A stretch of 28,561 nt of DNA from Isoetes engelmannii (Eukaryota > Streptophyta > Lycopodiopsida > Isoetales > Isoetaceae). The DNA is taken from contig JAANSK020038910.1 of NCBI GenBank assembly GCA_011763485.2, positions 1 through 28,561 of the forward strand, written 5' to 3'. Shown here one piece after another: positions 20,651-28,561 of this stretch. The translations under genes and the position numbers were made by a program. Positions within the stretch are counted from its first letter, which is position 1; every line of letters starts with the position of its first letter. Under the pieces are notes generated by a model that worked only from the letters and a program-made list of their open reading frames with translations, did no database searches and was not told where the DNA came from.

Positions 20651-21735
20651 ACAAGTGCACCTTCAAGATGAGGGCAATTGGACTAGACCATTGCAAATCA
20701 CCAAGTCAAATATACAGTAGAGCAAGAGCAGCTGCCTGCAACACGTGACCAGGTTGTCATCTGATGCAGTTTCAGATGGGTGATTTTGGCAACTCAGGGT
20801 GATGACTATGCAAACAAAAGGTGGCTTTGCAAAGTGAGAATAGTGATGTGGCAAGATAAATAGCAAGCAACTTTTCCCCCAACCAAAACTTTTGAGGCAG
20901 CCTTTCCTAACGGCGCTCCTCCGGGAAGCCGTATGATAATGCCCCCACCCTCTCCCCCCTACCCTCTTCCCCCTCCTCCCCTCTCCCGACGCTCGATTTC
21001 CTTATTCGACCGTTGAATCCTCCTTTTCAGGACCCTGCTTCAAGCAGGTCCAAAAAAATCCAAGATCGGTTTGGGAGAACTTATCAAACCGCGACGCATC
21101 TGCAGCCGATCCTGTAAAAACTGGTGTTTTGTCGTTCGGGCAGTATAGAGGCTCCAAAATGGCAATTCGACTTTGCCACATCGTCTACAATGGCAAAATT
21201 ACCCTAGAGACCAAGTTACACGGTCATTTTTGCCAAAGAAAGAAACACGAAAGCCCTACATGGTAGTATTCCGTAGCCACCTCCCAAGCCAATTGACTAC
21301 GAGTTTGTTAGAAATGAACTATGTTTGCACAACTTGGAGAAGGGGTAGTCTCCTGCCTATGAAACTTGGTCCCCCTGGTAATGTCGATGTTCTAAGTCCA
21401 TTGGCAGAGCCAACTCAAAATACCAGAGTGGGGGACTTGCTTGTCTGTTGCCAGGGCCTTTGGGTATAGGACTCTTAGGTGGAGCTTCTTCCGGGAGGTT
21501 TTAAGGGTCCATCTTCTGGCATCAACGCCCTTCCTGTACATGATGACACATTGCAAGATCCTGGTCGAATCGGACTAGGATATGGCCTTTAAAACGCAAA
21601 ACCTATGTGTTTCTAAGTTCATGAAGGGTTTATGCATAGTTGCCGAGTTTTGGTCATTTTCACTTGGGACATGGTTGAGAAGTTGAGATATGGTGTGTTA
21701 GAATCTCCAAGTTGCTTAAGGCAACCAATCTCTGT
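20651..21735. other. Intergenic, no gene recognised
   Basis: Contains a C/T-rich tract at 20942-20998 and a short hairpin at 21030-21051. The open frame at 21173-21469 (98 codons) has no recognised domain and no supporting signal. Confidence 0.35.
21030..21051. repeat. Short imperfect hairpin
   Basis: GGACCCTGCTT pairs with AAGCAGGTCC around a single C, with one unpaired base. It is followed by an A7 run. No helitron-type CTRR end follows. Confidence 0.4.
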
Positions 21736-21739
21736 GCAA

Positions 21740-23225
21740 AATTTGCAAAAAGCCATCAATTACATTAGGATCTCTAAAGCCGAATGAGGCAGTTGCACTC
21801 AGTCCTGAATATCTCGAGGTGTACTCGTCTTTCTCAGATGATTGTTGGATTAATAATTAGAGAAACGTTGCTGTGAAATGTAGGAGCAAATTTGGCTCAA
21901 TTTGGATCTGGGATGATTGAGAAAATCGGGTTCAAAGTTGGCATAAATTTGGCTAGTGCACTTCCCTGAGGCAAAAACAGGTCTTCACACTCAAATAATG
22001 ATATCTCGAGTTTTACTAGACCCTTTTGCATGATGTTTGAAATGACTACCAGATAAAAGTTGTAAGAAGACGTGGGAAAAAACTTAGATTGATTTGGACT
22101 TGAATGATGGATGAAATTGAGTTCAAAGTGGATCAAAAATTATGTCAATGAGAAAACACCAACCTGATTTTTGGATCTTGAGCTCTATAAGGGTTTTTTA
22201 CATGATTACAACTGGCATATGTCTGCATAAGGCCTAAGATTATGTGCAAAAGATAAAATGGTAGTTTGGATCGCGAGAAGTATCTATGTAATAAGTTATC
22301 TTAAGAAGTATCTCTGTTTTTACTTCTCATGATCCAAACTAGAGTTTTATCTTTTGCATGTGATCTTAGGCCCTATGTATACATGTGACAGTTGTAATCA
22401 CGCAAAAAACTCTTATAGAGCTCAAGATCCAAAACTCAGCTTGCTGTTTTTTCAATGACCGAGTTTTGGATCCACTTTGAACTCAGTTTTCTCCATCATC
22501 CAAGTTCCAAATCAATACAAGTTTTTTCCCAAATGTTGCTACAACTTTTATCTGATAGTCATTTCAAAAAGCATATAAAAAGGTCCAATAAAACTCGTGA
22601 TATCATCATTTGAGTGTGAAGGCCTTTTTTGTCTCAGGGAAGTGCACTGACCAAATTTTATGCCAATTTTAAACACGATTGTCTCAATCATTGCAGATCC
22701 AAATTGAGCCAAATTTGTTTCCACATCTCATCACAACTTTTCTCTAATTGCTCCACCAAATATAATCTGAGAAAGATGAGTACAACTCGAGATATTCAGG
22801 ACTAAGTGCAAGTACCTTATTTTGCTTTAGGGATCCTAATGTAATTGATGCCTTTGTGCAAATTTTCTCCATCGTCCCAATTCCAAATCAAGCCAAGTTT
22901 TTTCCCACATGCTACCATTGCAAAGATCATTCAAAAATGTTCAGTGAAACTCGAGATGTCATCAGTTGAGTGTGCAGACTGTTTTTTGCCTCCATGAAGT
23001 GCACTGGCCAAAGTTTCTTCCAACTTAAAACCCGACTTTTTTAGCCTAGATCCAAATTGAGCCAAATCTTTTTCCACATCTCACAACAACTTTTCAATGA
23101 TTTCTCCTCCAAAAAACATTTGGAAATATTAGCACGGCTCGAGATATTCAAATCTGAGTGCATCTACCTCATTTTGCTTTAGCGATCCTAATGTAATTGA
23201 TGACTTTTCGTATATTTTGCATATA
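21740..23225. repeat. Long fold-back repeat with nested tandem units
   Basis: The left arm (about 21740-22282) and right arm (22321-22868) are inverted copies of each other around a 38-bp spacer. The inner ends pair as AGTTTGGATC-GAGAAGTA with TACTTCTCATGATCCAAACT. A further right-hand unit (about 22869-23225) repeats the outer part of the right arm in tandem, with landmark GATCCTAATGTAATTGATG at 22832 and 23184. Inside each unit an ACTCGAGATAT-like word recurs every 165-200 bp (21808 and 22001 inverted; about 22588, 22785, 22949 and 23137 direct), giving a nested sub-repeat of about 180 bp. No open frame is supported. It could be a non-autonomous fold-back DNA transposon or a locally rearranged satellite. 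A transcript would form a hairpin of more than 500 bp. Confidence 0.88.
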
Positions 23226-23265
23226 TGTTCCTTTTTCTTCCTCCAAGAAAGCCATAAGGGCAAAA

Positions 23266-23297
23266 CCCTCTCCCTCCCTCCCTCCCTCCCTCCCTCA
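23266..23297. repeat. (CCCT)n microsatellite
   Basis: About seven CCCT units in a row, ending CCCTCAGG. Confidence 0.9.
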
Positions 23298-23506
23298 GGA
23301 AGCATGGTAGGGTCCCCTTGGTCTTAAAATTGACCTATTCATGAAGTTTTAACGCTTTGTCTATTTATTGTGAGTTATGCTTTTTTAATTAAAAATTCAT
23401 AAGTCTAGCAATGTAAGCTTTTCTACTTGAATTTTTGCCCGTTGGTCTATCAAGTCACCAGCCACGTTCCATTAAAAGTTTCCTAGTAGACAAGTGGGAC
23501 TAACAA

Positions 23507-23519
23507 TTTATTTTTTATT
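23507..23519 (-). terminator. Two polyadenylation signals of laccase 2
   Basis: Two AATAAA hexamers on the minus strand (complement of 23507-23512 and 23514-23519) lie 13-27 bp past the laccase 2 stop codon. This would give a very short 3' untranslated region unless later signals are used. Confidence 0.5.
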
Positions 23520-23531
23520 TTCAGTGTCAAC

Positions 23532-25614
23532 CTAACATTTTGGGAGATCTGCAGGAGGTGGAGGAAGGATAGCTGAATTTCCATTCTTCACAACAAACAC
23601 AGTTTCCATTCCCCAAGAGACATGTCCTTCATAGTGACAATGCATAAGCCAAACACCTGCATCATAATTTCACAAAGGTCAAATAAATTCAACAAGTGCT
23701 AAAAATCTTCTCATGAAATTAAGGTTCAAAGCCATGAGGGCAGACCTGGGTTTTCTGCTTTCCATCTCAGCGCAGTCCAGCCTTTAGCAGGCAACATGGC
23801 AGTGTTTCTTCTCGCCGGATCTACAAGGTTAAAGCTCGCCGGATCATTGATGGGGTCGTAATTTCCTTCTCCATAACCAACCATATAGAAGTCGGTGCCG
23901 TGCAGGTGGAAGGGGTGAGCTTCATCCTGCACATTTAGGGTTCCTTGAAGAACCAGCTGAACTTCGGCGCCATACTCTATCTCGGTAACCTTGGTACCCT
24001 TGTTTGTCGTTAATTCGTGATCCTTAAATTTTTGGCCAGCATAATCATATGGCATTGGTGGTTTGGAAGGAAAATCTGTGGTGTAAATTCCATCAATTTT
24101 GTTGTAATAAGCCTGCAGAAGATCCATATGTGGTTCTTGAAAGGTTACATTGTTGATGGAGCTTGCCAAGCTTGTATCTCCCTCACAGCCAAATGACTTA
24201 TCGCAAGGCTGTTTATTTAGAGAGACTACATAATACAGATCTACATCCACATTTTTTGGAACACTAGCAGGGTAAACATCCGAGTTCAGACTCTTAACCT
24301 GCTTTTGAGAATTGTCAAACCATGTCCTGTCATGCTTATCAGGCACATGACTTGGAGAAATAGGAGAAGATGAGGATCCATCGTATCTCAAAATGGCCAA
24401 TGCAGGTATTTCTTGCACGCCTTTGTTGGATCTTTGAAAGGGTGAAACAACTATGTAGTATTGGCCTACTGTTTGATTTGCAGTGATGAGGAAATTATAT
24501 GTCTGGCCAGGATGGATCAGAAATGAAGAGTTGGAAATCTGCTTGGTGTAGGATGCATCAGTTTCTACAACTGTAAGACTGTGAGATGCTATTGTGATAA
24601 AGAGATCCGTTTGCAGAGCATTGTTGATAACTCTAAGAAGGTACTGTTTATTCTGCTGCACATCTACAATGTGTGTTGATGCTGCAAGTGTAAGGGAACA
24701 ATTCCAACAGCTTAGCACAGCACAAAAACAGTTCTAAGGTTATGTAGTTACCATCAGAACAACCGGCGCGAGGACCAGTATGGCCATTGATTAAATATGC
24801 ATAGGATTCTGCAGGGCCTTTCCCAGTCTTCAGAGCATGCTTTTCAATTTCTTCAAGATCTCCTTGCCACCATTCCCCTGCAACAGGTATATGCTATGAC
24901 AGTTATGCACAATGTTTGACATGTTTGAAATGATAAATAAGGTCCACTGATTGTTACCCAACAGCAGAGTGTGCTCTCCATCAGGACTTGGATATGGTGG
25001 TTTTGCAGGAATAGGAGCAGGATCTATAATAAACGATCCATAAACTGTGCCCCTAAGCCAGCCTATATGAGCATGCCAGAACAGAGTCCCTTCTTGATCT
25101 GGAACAGTGAAATTATATGTAAAGGATTGGCCTGTTCTGATAGGGCACTGAGTAATATAAGCAGGTCCATCTGCCCATGCTGATAGCATTTGATGTATTC
25201 CATGCCTGAAAAGATGAAACAAAAAGAGGATTCATCATTTGGTATATATCAGCTGCTATTATATACTAATATAGCCAACCAGTGAATGGTGATGTTGGCA
25301 TGAACTTTATTGGTGACTTTGACAATAACTCTATCTCCTTTGTTAACTCTAATCTGGGGTCCTGGAGATATGCCATTAACAGCTACAATCTCCTTGCTGT
25401 GACATGCAACAGAATGTTGCACCTTGTTTATCTGGCATTGACAACTGGATTGTTAGCAGACAAAGCAAAGAAACAGCAGCATACATACTACATAGAGGCA
25501 GAACGAAACATGGAAAATAACCTCAAAATTGTAAGCTCTATCAACAGCATAGGTGCTATAGCAGCAGCCTAGCAAGATCAAAGGCAACACAAGTCTTGCT
25601 TTGAGAATCTGCAT
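23532..25614 (-). CDS. Laccase-family multicopper oxidase 2 (six exons, 559 aa)
   Basis: This is a paralogue of laccase 1 in the opposite orientation, with the same predicted secreted phenol-oxidase role. Exons in transcription order: 25614-25522, 25431-25280, 25205-24958, 24877-24752, 24681-23746, 23656-23532. All introns are GT-AG, 70-90 bp long, and at the same codon positions as in laccase 1. The signal peptide begins [16 protein letters not shown] and would be cut near YAVD. Copper motifs: HWHG at 81-84, WHAH at 125-128, HPFHLHG at 462-468, HCHYEGH at 524-530, with axial Met535. The usual Asp in HCHxDxH is Glu here. An upstream in-frame ATG at 25701 is rejected because a TATA box lies between it and 25614. 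All motifs are intact, so the gene is probably functional. Confidence 0.94.
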
Positions 25615-25646
25615 AGCTTCTTGAGTCAAGTCAAGGAGTTTCCATG

Positions 25647-25654
25647 TATTTATA
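25647..25654 (-). promoter_or_regulatory. TATA box of laccase 2
   Basis: TATAAATA on the minus strand, 32-40 bp before the chosen ATG. Transcription would start about 30 bp downstream, near 25620, leaving a leader of only a few bases. Its position decides between the two in-frame ATGs in favour of 25614. Confidence 0.6.
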
Positions 25655-26097
25655 ACTGTGAAGGTGGTGTCCAAAGTGAACAGTTTGTCTGTTGGATTCA
25701 TTTATGTCATGTAAGGGAAGATGGAGATGGCGTTCAAACTTGCAGGTGGTTATTAATATAGCTCATAAAAAAATTCACTTTTTTCCAGCAAATGAGAGAA
25801 TACCATAATATTCTAGCTATTGAGATTTGAATTCAGCTCCTAGTGTGCTCCTGCAGCAAATGCGGTAAATATCGGGCGTTGTCATGTTTAAACCAGATTA
25901 AAGCTTAGAAATTTTGCGAAGTTAAAAAAAAATGCCGAAAAAACGCCGTCTGTTATTTATTTAATTTTTTTTTTTTATTTATTAGCAGCGTTGTCTAACT
26001 CGAGGTGCACCAGATCGCGCAATTCTAGCTTATCCACCACATCACCCAATTTCAACTACAGTCGTTAGATCTTTTAATTTGAACCAGACGGTTGGAT

Positions 26098-26272
26098 CTC
26101 TTAATTTCGAACCAGACGGTCTTGGAAATTAGAAATTCCATCGAAATTCCCTTCCCCTTCTCCGACCGTTCCCCTCTCCGACCACTCTTAATTTCGAACC
26201 AGACGGTCTTGGAAATTAGAAATTCCATGGAAATTCCCTTCCCCTTCTCCGACCGTTCCCCCTCTCCGACCA
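26098..26272 (+). repeat. 87-bp tandem duplication
   Basis: 26098-26184 and 26185-26272 begin CTCTTAATTTCGAACCAGAC and differ by about two changes (CCATCGAA versus CCATGGAA, and one extra C). A shorter partial copy (TCTTTTAATTTGAACCAGAC) precedes them at about 26070. The duplication creates open frames on both strands that should not be read as genes. Confidence 0.92.
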
Positions 26273-26341
26273 TGCCTACGGCAAAGACTTCCGCTTCTTG
26301 GATGGCCTTTGAGCTGCGCACTGAGCAGAGGTATAGATGCC

Positions 26342-26401
26342 TTCTTCGATTTCAATGATTGGTTCTGTATTTTCTTCGATTTCAATGCTTGGTTCTGTAT
26401 T
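26342..26401 (+). repeat. 30-bp tandem duplication
   Basis: TTCTTCGATTTCAATG followed by ATTGG or CTTGG and TTCTGTATT occurs at 26342 and again at 26372, with one mismatch. Confidence 0.9.
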
Positions 26402-26699
26402 TTTGCAGTTTATCCTTGATCTTGCAACATCCCTAACTTAAAATCCCTAACTTAAACTCCATGGAACAGGACGATCATACTCTAGGCCCTTCCGGACGTT
26501 ATCTCGTGAGGCACCACCGGACCTGCACTCGTCAGAAACTTAAATCAGCACTCATACAGTGCACTCATTGTGCATCTAGGTTAGCTTCCTTACAGCCTAG
26601 TTGCGCTATAATTTTCAATAATCTGGACACAATATTATATGCCTCATAAAGGCTTGAAGCAAATGTTGTGCTTTCTGTGCAAAGCCTTGATCCGCAAGA

Positions 26700-27074
26700 A
26701 TGAAACATTTTCAGTCTGGAGGCCTTTGGTTGGATGATGATTCTTTTGATATGACTGTAACAATAGGCAGCCATAAATTCAAATGCTTAAGATGCATATT
26801 GTCCAACAGAAGCAGTTTCTTCAGAAATTTATGCAGATCAACCAAACACAAGAAATATTGCCTTGGCCTGGAAGAGGAGGAGTACTCTAAACACATGTAT
26901 ATTGCTATAGATGATTTTCCTGGAGCAAGGGCTGCATTTAAGATTATTTTGAATTTCTGTTATGGAAAAAGAATCCTCGTTTCAGCTGATAAAAAAATTA
27001 TGTATCTTCACCATGCAGCAATGTACCTAGGCATGAAAAATTCGTCCAAATCAGAGGAAGATAACCGAAGATAG
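26700..27074 (+). pseudogene. NPH3/RPT2-type BTB-domain gene, partial or decayed
   Basis: A 124-codon open frame encodes a BTB/POZ domain of the plant NPH3/RPT2 kind. These proteins act as adaptors in blue-light phototropin signalling and with CUL3. Matching features: SFDMTVTIGSHKFKCLR at the N-terminal side (residues 16-32), SNRSSFFRNLC near 36-46, DDFPGARAAFKIILNFCYGK near 77-96 (the family's DFPGG-AFE--AKFCYG block) and HHAAMYLGM at 108-116. The start ATG at 26700 precedes FQSGG, similar to the N-termini of family members. The frame ends soon after the BTB domain, and the large NPH3 domain that should follow is not recognisable, so this is probably a pseudogene or a BTB-only fragment. Confidence 0.6.
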
Positions 27075-27144
27075 CCTGGAAAAGCAGTATGATTTGTTCT
27101 AGGAAGATCACATATTATGTTCATGAAATGCCATATTAGATATC

Positions 27145-27410
27145 TTGGGTATATTGAAGGAAGGAAATTTGGTGCTCCCAAAGTACCAAGTTGATCTTTA
27201 CTCACAAAAATGCTTAGAAGGGCTTGGTCCTGCCATGAAGAACATGAACTACATGGACTTAGCAAAGTGTATCTACCTGCTAGTTACGGTTTCCAAAGAC
27301 CATCTCATGTTAGTTTTGGATTCTGGAACAAACTCGCCACAGTGCAAAACAAACAATATGATTATATATTTTGCATGATCAGCTCAAATGCTAGGATCTA
27401 ATGTAACCTG
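27145..27410 (+). pseudogene. Coding-like segment after the BTB fragment, unassigned
   Basis: Open for 77 codons (for example YQVDLYSQKCLEGLGPAMKN), with a natural-looking composition and a second overlapping frame. It may be what remains of the middle of the NPH3-like gene, but no NPH3 motif could be matched. Confidence 0.25.
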
Positions 27411-27439
27411 TTAATATTTCTGAGGAAGAAAAGAGGTAT

Positions 27440-28064
27440 TTGGGAAATTTAGTTAACCCTGCAATTCTGTCTAGTAACAAGCTGGAACAAGTGCTTGCAA
27501 GTAATTTTCCTGTTTCTCTTAGGGAATATGTTTGTTCTCTGAGGCGGGAATTTGCCTCTTTGAAAGATCACAACAGGAAGGCGCGCCACGCCAAGCAAAG
27601 GAATTCAAAGGTAATATTTTTATTACGTTGTGAAGTTTAGGGTTTAGGTAAGGTTTTTCTTTGAACATCTTCGACTGTTTTTCTGTTATTCAAGATTATA
27701 TGCTTATGGAATTAGATGCAGATTCGGAATCAGGCATGAAAGGGTATTCTATTTGCAGAATAATAAAGAGGTTGGATATGCAAGAAAGATGAGATGCCTA
27801 GAAAGTTCTGGCAGTTCCTTCTACATTTCTGTATTGACAGTTAATGGAGTATGCATTTTGTTTCCAATTAAAGCTTCTGACGCTATGTCTCAAATCAAGA
27901 AAAAGTTGGTGCAAGAAATGGCTCAAAACTCTGTCAAAGTGCCATGTTACCCTTGGTTTTCAACTTGTCATAGCAAAACAATGAGAAACAACAATTCAAC
28001 TGCTCAAGAGAATGGTATTGAGATGCATATCTTGCTTCAGATCGGTCTTGCTTTTTCCAAGTGA
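27440..28064 (+). CDS. Two-exon coding-like segment, possibly the 3' end of the BTB/NPH3-like gene
   Basis: An open frame from 27440 ends at a clean donor (AAAG|GTAATA, 27610/27611). A 148-bp intron ends TTTGCAG at 27758, and the next exon continues in phase to TGA at 28062-28064. The first exon contains VSLREYVCSLRREFASLKDH followed by NRKARHAKQRNSK, a basic, heptad-like stretch such as is found near the C-terminus of NPH3-family proteins. The second exon (101 residues) has no recognised domain. The matching splice phase is the main argument that this was or is a transcribed gene. Its upstream exon was not located. Confidence 0.35.
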
Positions 28065-28561
28065 ACCACTCTTCTGTATATAACGATGCACCAAGTTGTA
28101 TTCTTTGGCCCTAAAGTATGTGTGTATGTGTAAACACCACGATTTTATATGTATGAAGTTCAAAGCTTGCAATTGTCACACAAAGTTGTAAAATATACTT
28201 GCTTAAAAGCTTTTGTTAAGATATCTATACATTAATTTTGGCATATCGTCGTTTTAAAAGTTATTGCAAAGGCCAATTGGAAACAGAAAAGGATTTTGGG
28301 GACCTGCAAGGTTAAAGGTAATGTCTAAATATATAAAAATTTAGCTTTTAGAAATATTAGTAACGGGTGCCCGGCATTGCCGGGCATAAATACGACTATA
28401 TTGTAGATAGCGATGAAGTTGTAGATATCTATACAACGCCTTGCTGGGATGGGATGAAGTTAGGGGTTTTCATCATCCGTCAAGTCAACCATGTCAAGAT
28501 TTAGGAATTAGGAACCATTTGGACTCATATTGCACATTGCCTACTTACCTCATCAAGCATG
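28065..28561. other. AT-rich end of window, no gene recognised
   Basis: Apart from the palindrome at 28368-28386 nothing was seen. Confidence 0.4.
28368..28386. repeat. Perfect 19-nt palindrome TGCCCGGCATTGCCGGGCA
   Basis: Nine-base arms with a single central T, GC-rich inside an AT-rich flank. Similar GC-rich hairpins occur at the ends of small plant non-autonomous transposons, but no partner terminus was found in the window. Confidence 0.7.

Larger units (their letters stand above)
25655..26699. other. Divergent intergenic region between laccase 2 and the BTB-like gene
   Basis: Holds a poly-T tract near 25964-25980, the 87-bp and 30-bp tandem duplications listed separately, and a candidate first exon at 26272-26330 (ATGCCTACGGC to CAGAG|GTATAG) whose peptide MPTAKTSASWMAFELRTEQR matches nothing known to me. 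The frame at 26461-26649 (62 codons) is also unassigned. Confidence 0.35.

Noticed and set aside
24971-25572. Plus-strand open frames opposite laccase 2 exons
   Set aside because: They are antisense shadows of conserved exons with no domain of their own.
25615-25701. In-frame upstream ATG of laccase 2
   Set aside because: A TATAAATA box lies between it and the ATG at 25614, and the extension would bury the signal peptide.
26052-26358. Open frames on both strands with internal repeats (ISNQTVLEIRNS-type)
   Set aside because: They are produced by the 87-bp tandem duplication, a multiple of three, and have no other coding evidence.
1-28561. CRISPR arrays, rRNA genes, bacterial operons
   Set aside because: None seen; the repeats present are tandem duplications or fold-backs without regular spacers, and the genes have plant-type introns.

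Overview
This is plant nuclear DNA: intron-containing plant-type genes with GT-AG splicing, AT-rich intergenic DNA, and decayed plant retroelements. The best-preserved content is two multicopper oxidases of the plant laccase family. Both carry a methionine at the type-1 copper axial position. Together with a LINE and a Rep-like element of kinds I associate with non-seed plants and algae, this makes a fern or other non-seed vascular plant my best guess for the source. That guess is inference and was not tested.

Layout. 1-2100 is intergenic DNA with a short poly(A)-tailed retroposed insert bounded by a 14-bp target duplication (784-957) and a fossil Ty1/copia pol remnant (about 1263-1665). 2123-6300 holds an unusual decayed block. 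It has a segment with HUH Rep (rolling-circle initiator) motifs, a short reading frame with a SUMO-interaction-like motif, a Ser/Pro-rich 26-codon repeat, and a Gly/Pro-rich segment that is itself a 75-bp inverted repeat. 7450-8820 looks like a decayed F-box/leucine-rich-repeat gene. 8820-13700 has no convincing gene but several two- or three-copy tandem duplications with different unit lengths, plus some open, coding-like segments at 11215-12250.

The core is a tail-to-tail laccase pair. Laccase 1 is on the plus strand (13839-16127, six exons, predicted 577 aa). Laccase 2 is on the minus strand (25614-23532, six exons, predicted 559 aa). All five intron positions and phases agree, so the two are paralogues. 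Between their 3' ends lie 7.4 kb containing a decayed LINE on the minus strand (about 20650-18150; endonuclease, reverse transcriptase and C-terminal zinc-knuckle recognisable) and a long fold-back repeat (21740-23225). Both laccases have signal peptides and all four copper-binding motifs, and so look like functional secreted phenol oxidases.

Upstream of laccase 2, across a 1.1-kb divergent intergenic region with an 87-bp tandem duplication, lies a plus-strand fragment encoding an NPH3/RPT2-type BTB domain (26700-27074). Further coding-like segments follow to 28064. The right end is AT-rich with one perfect 19-nt palindrome.
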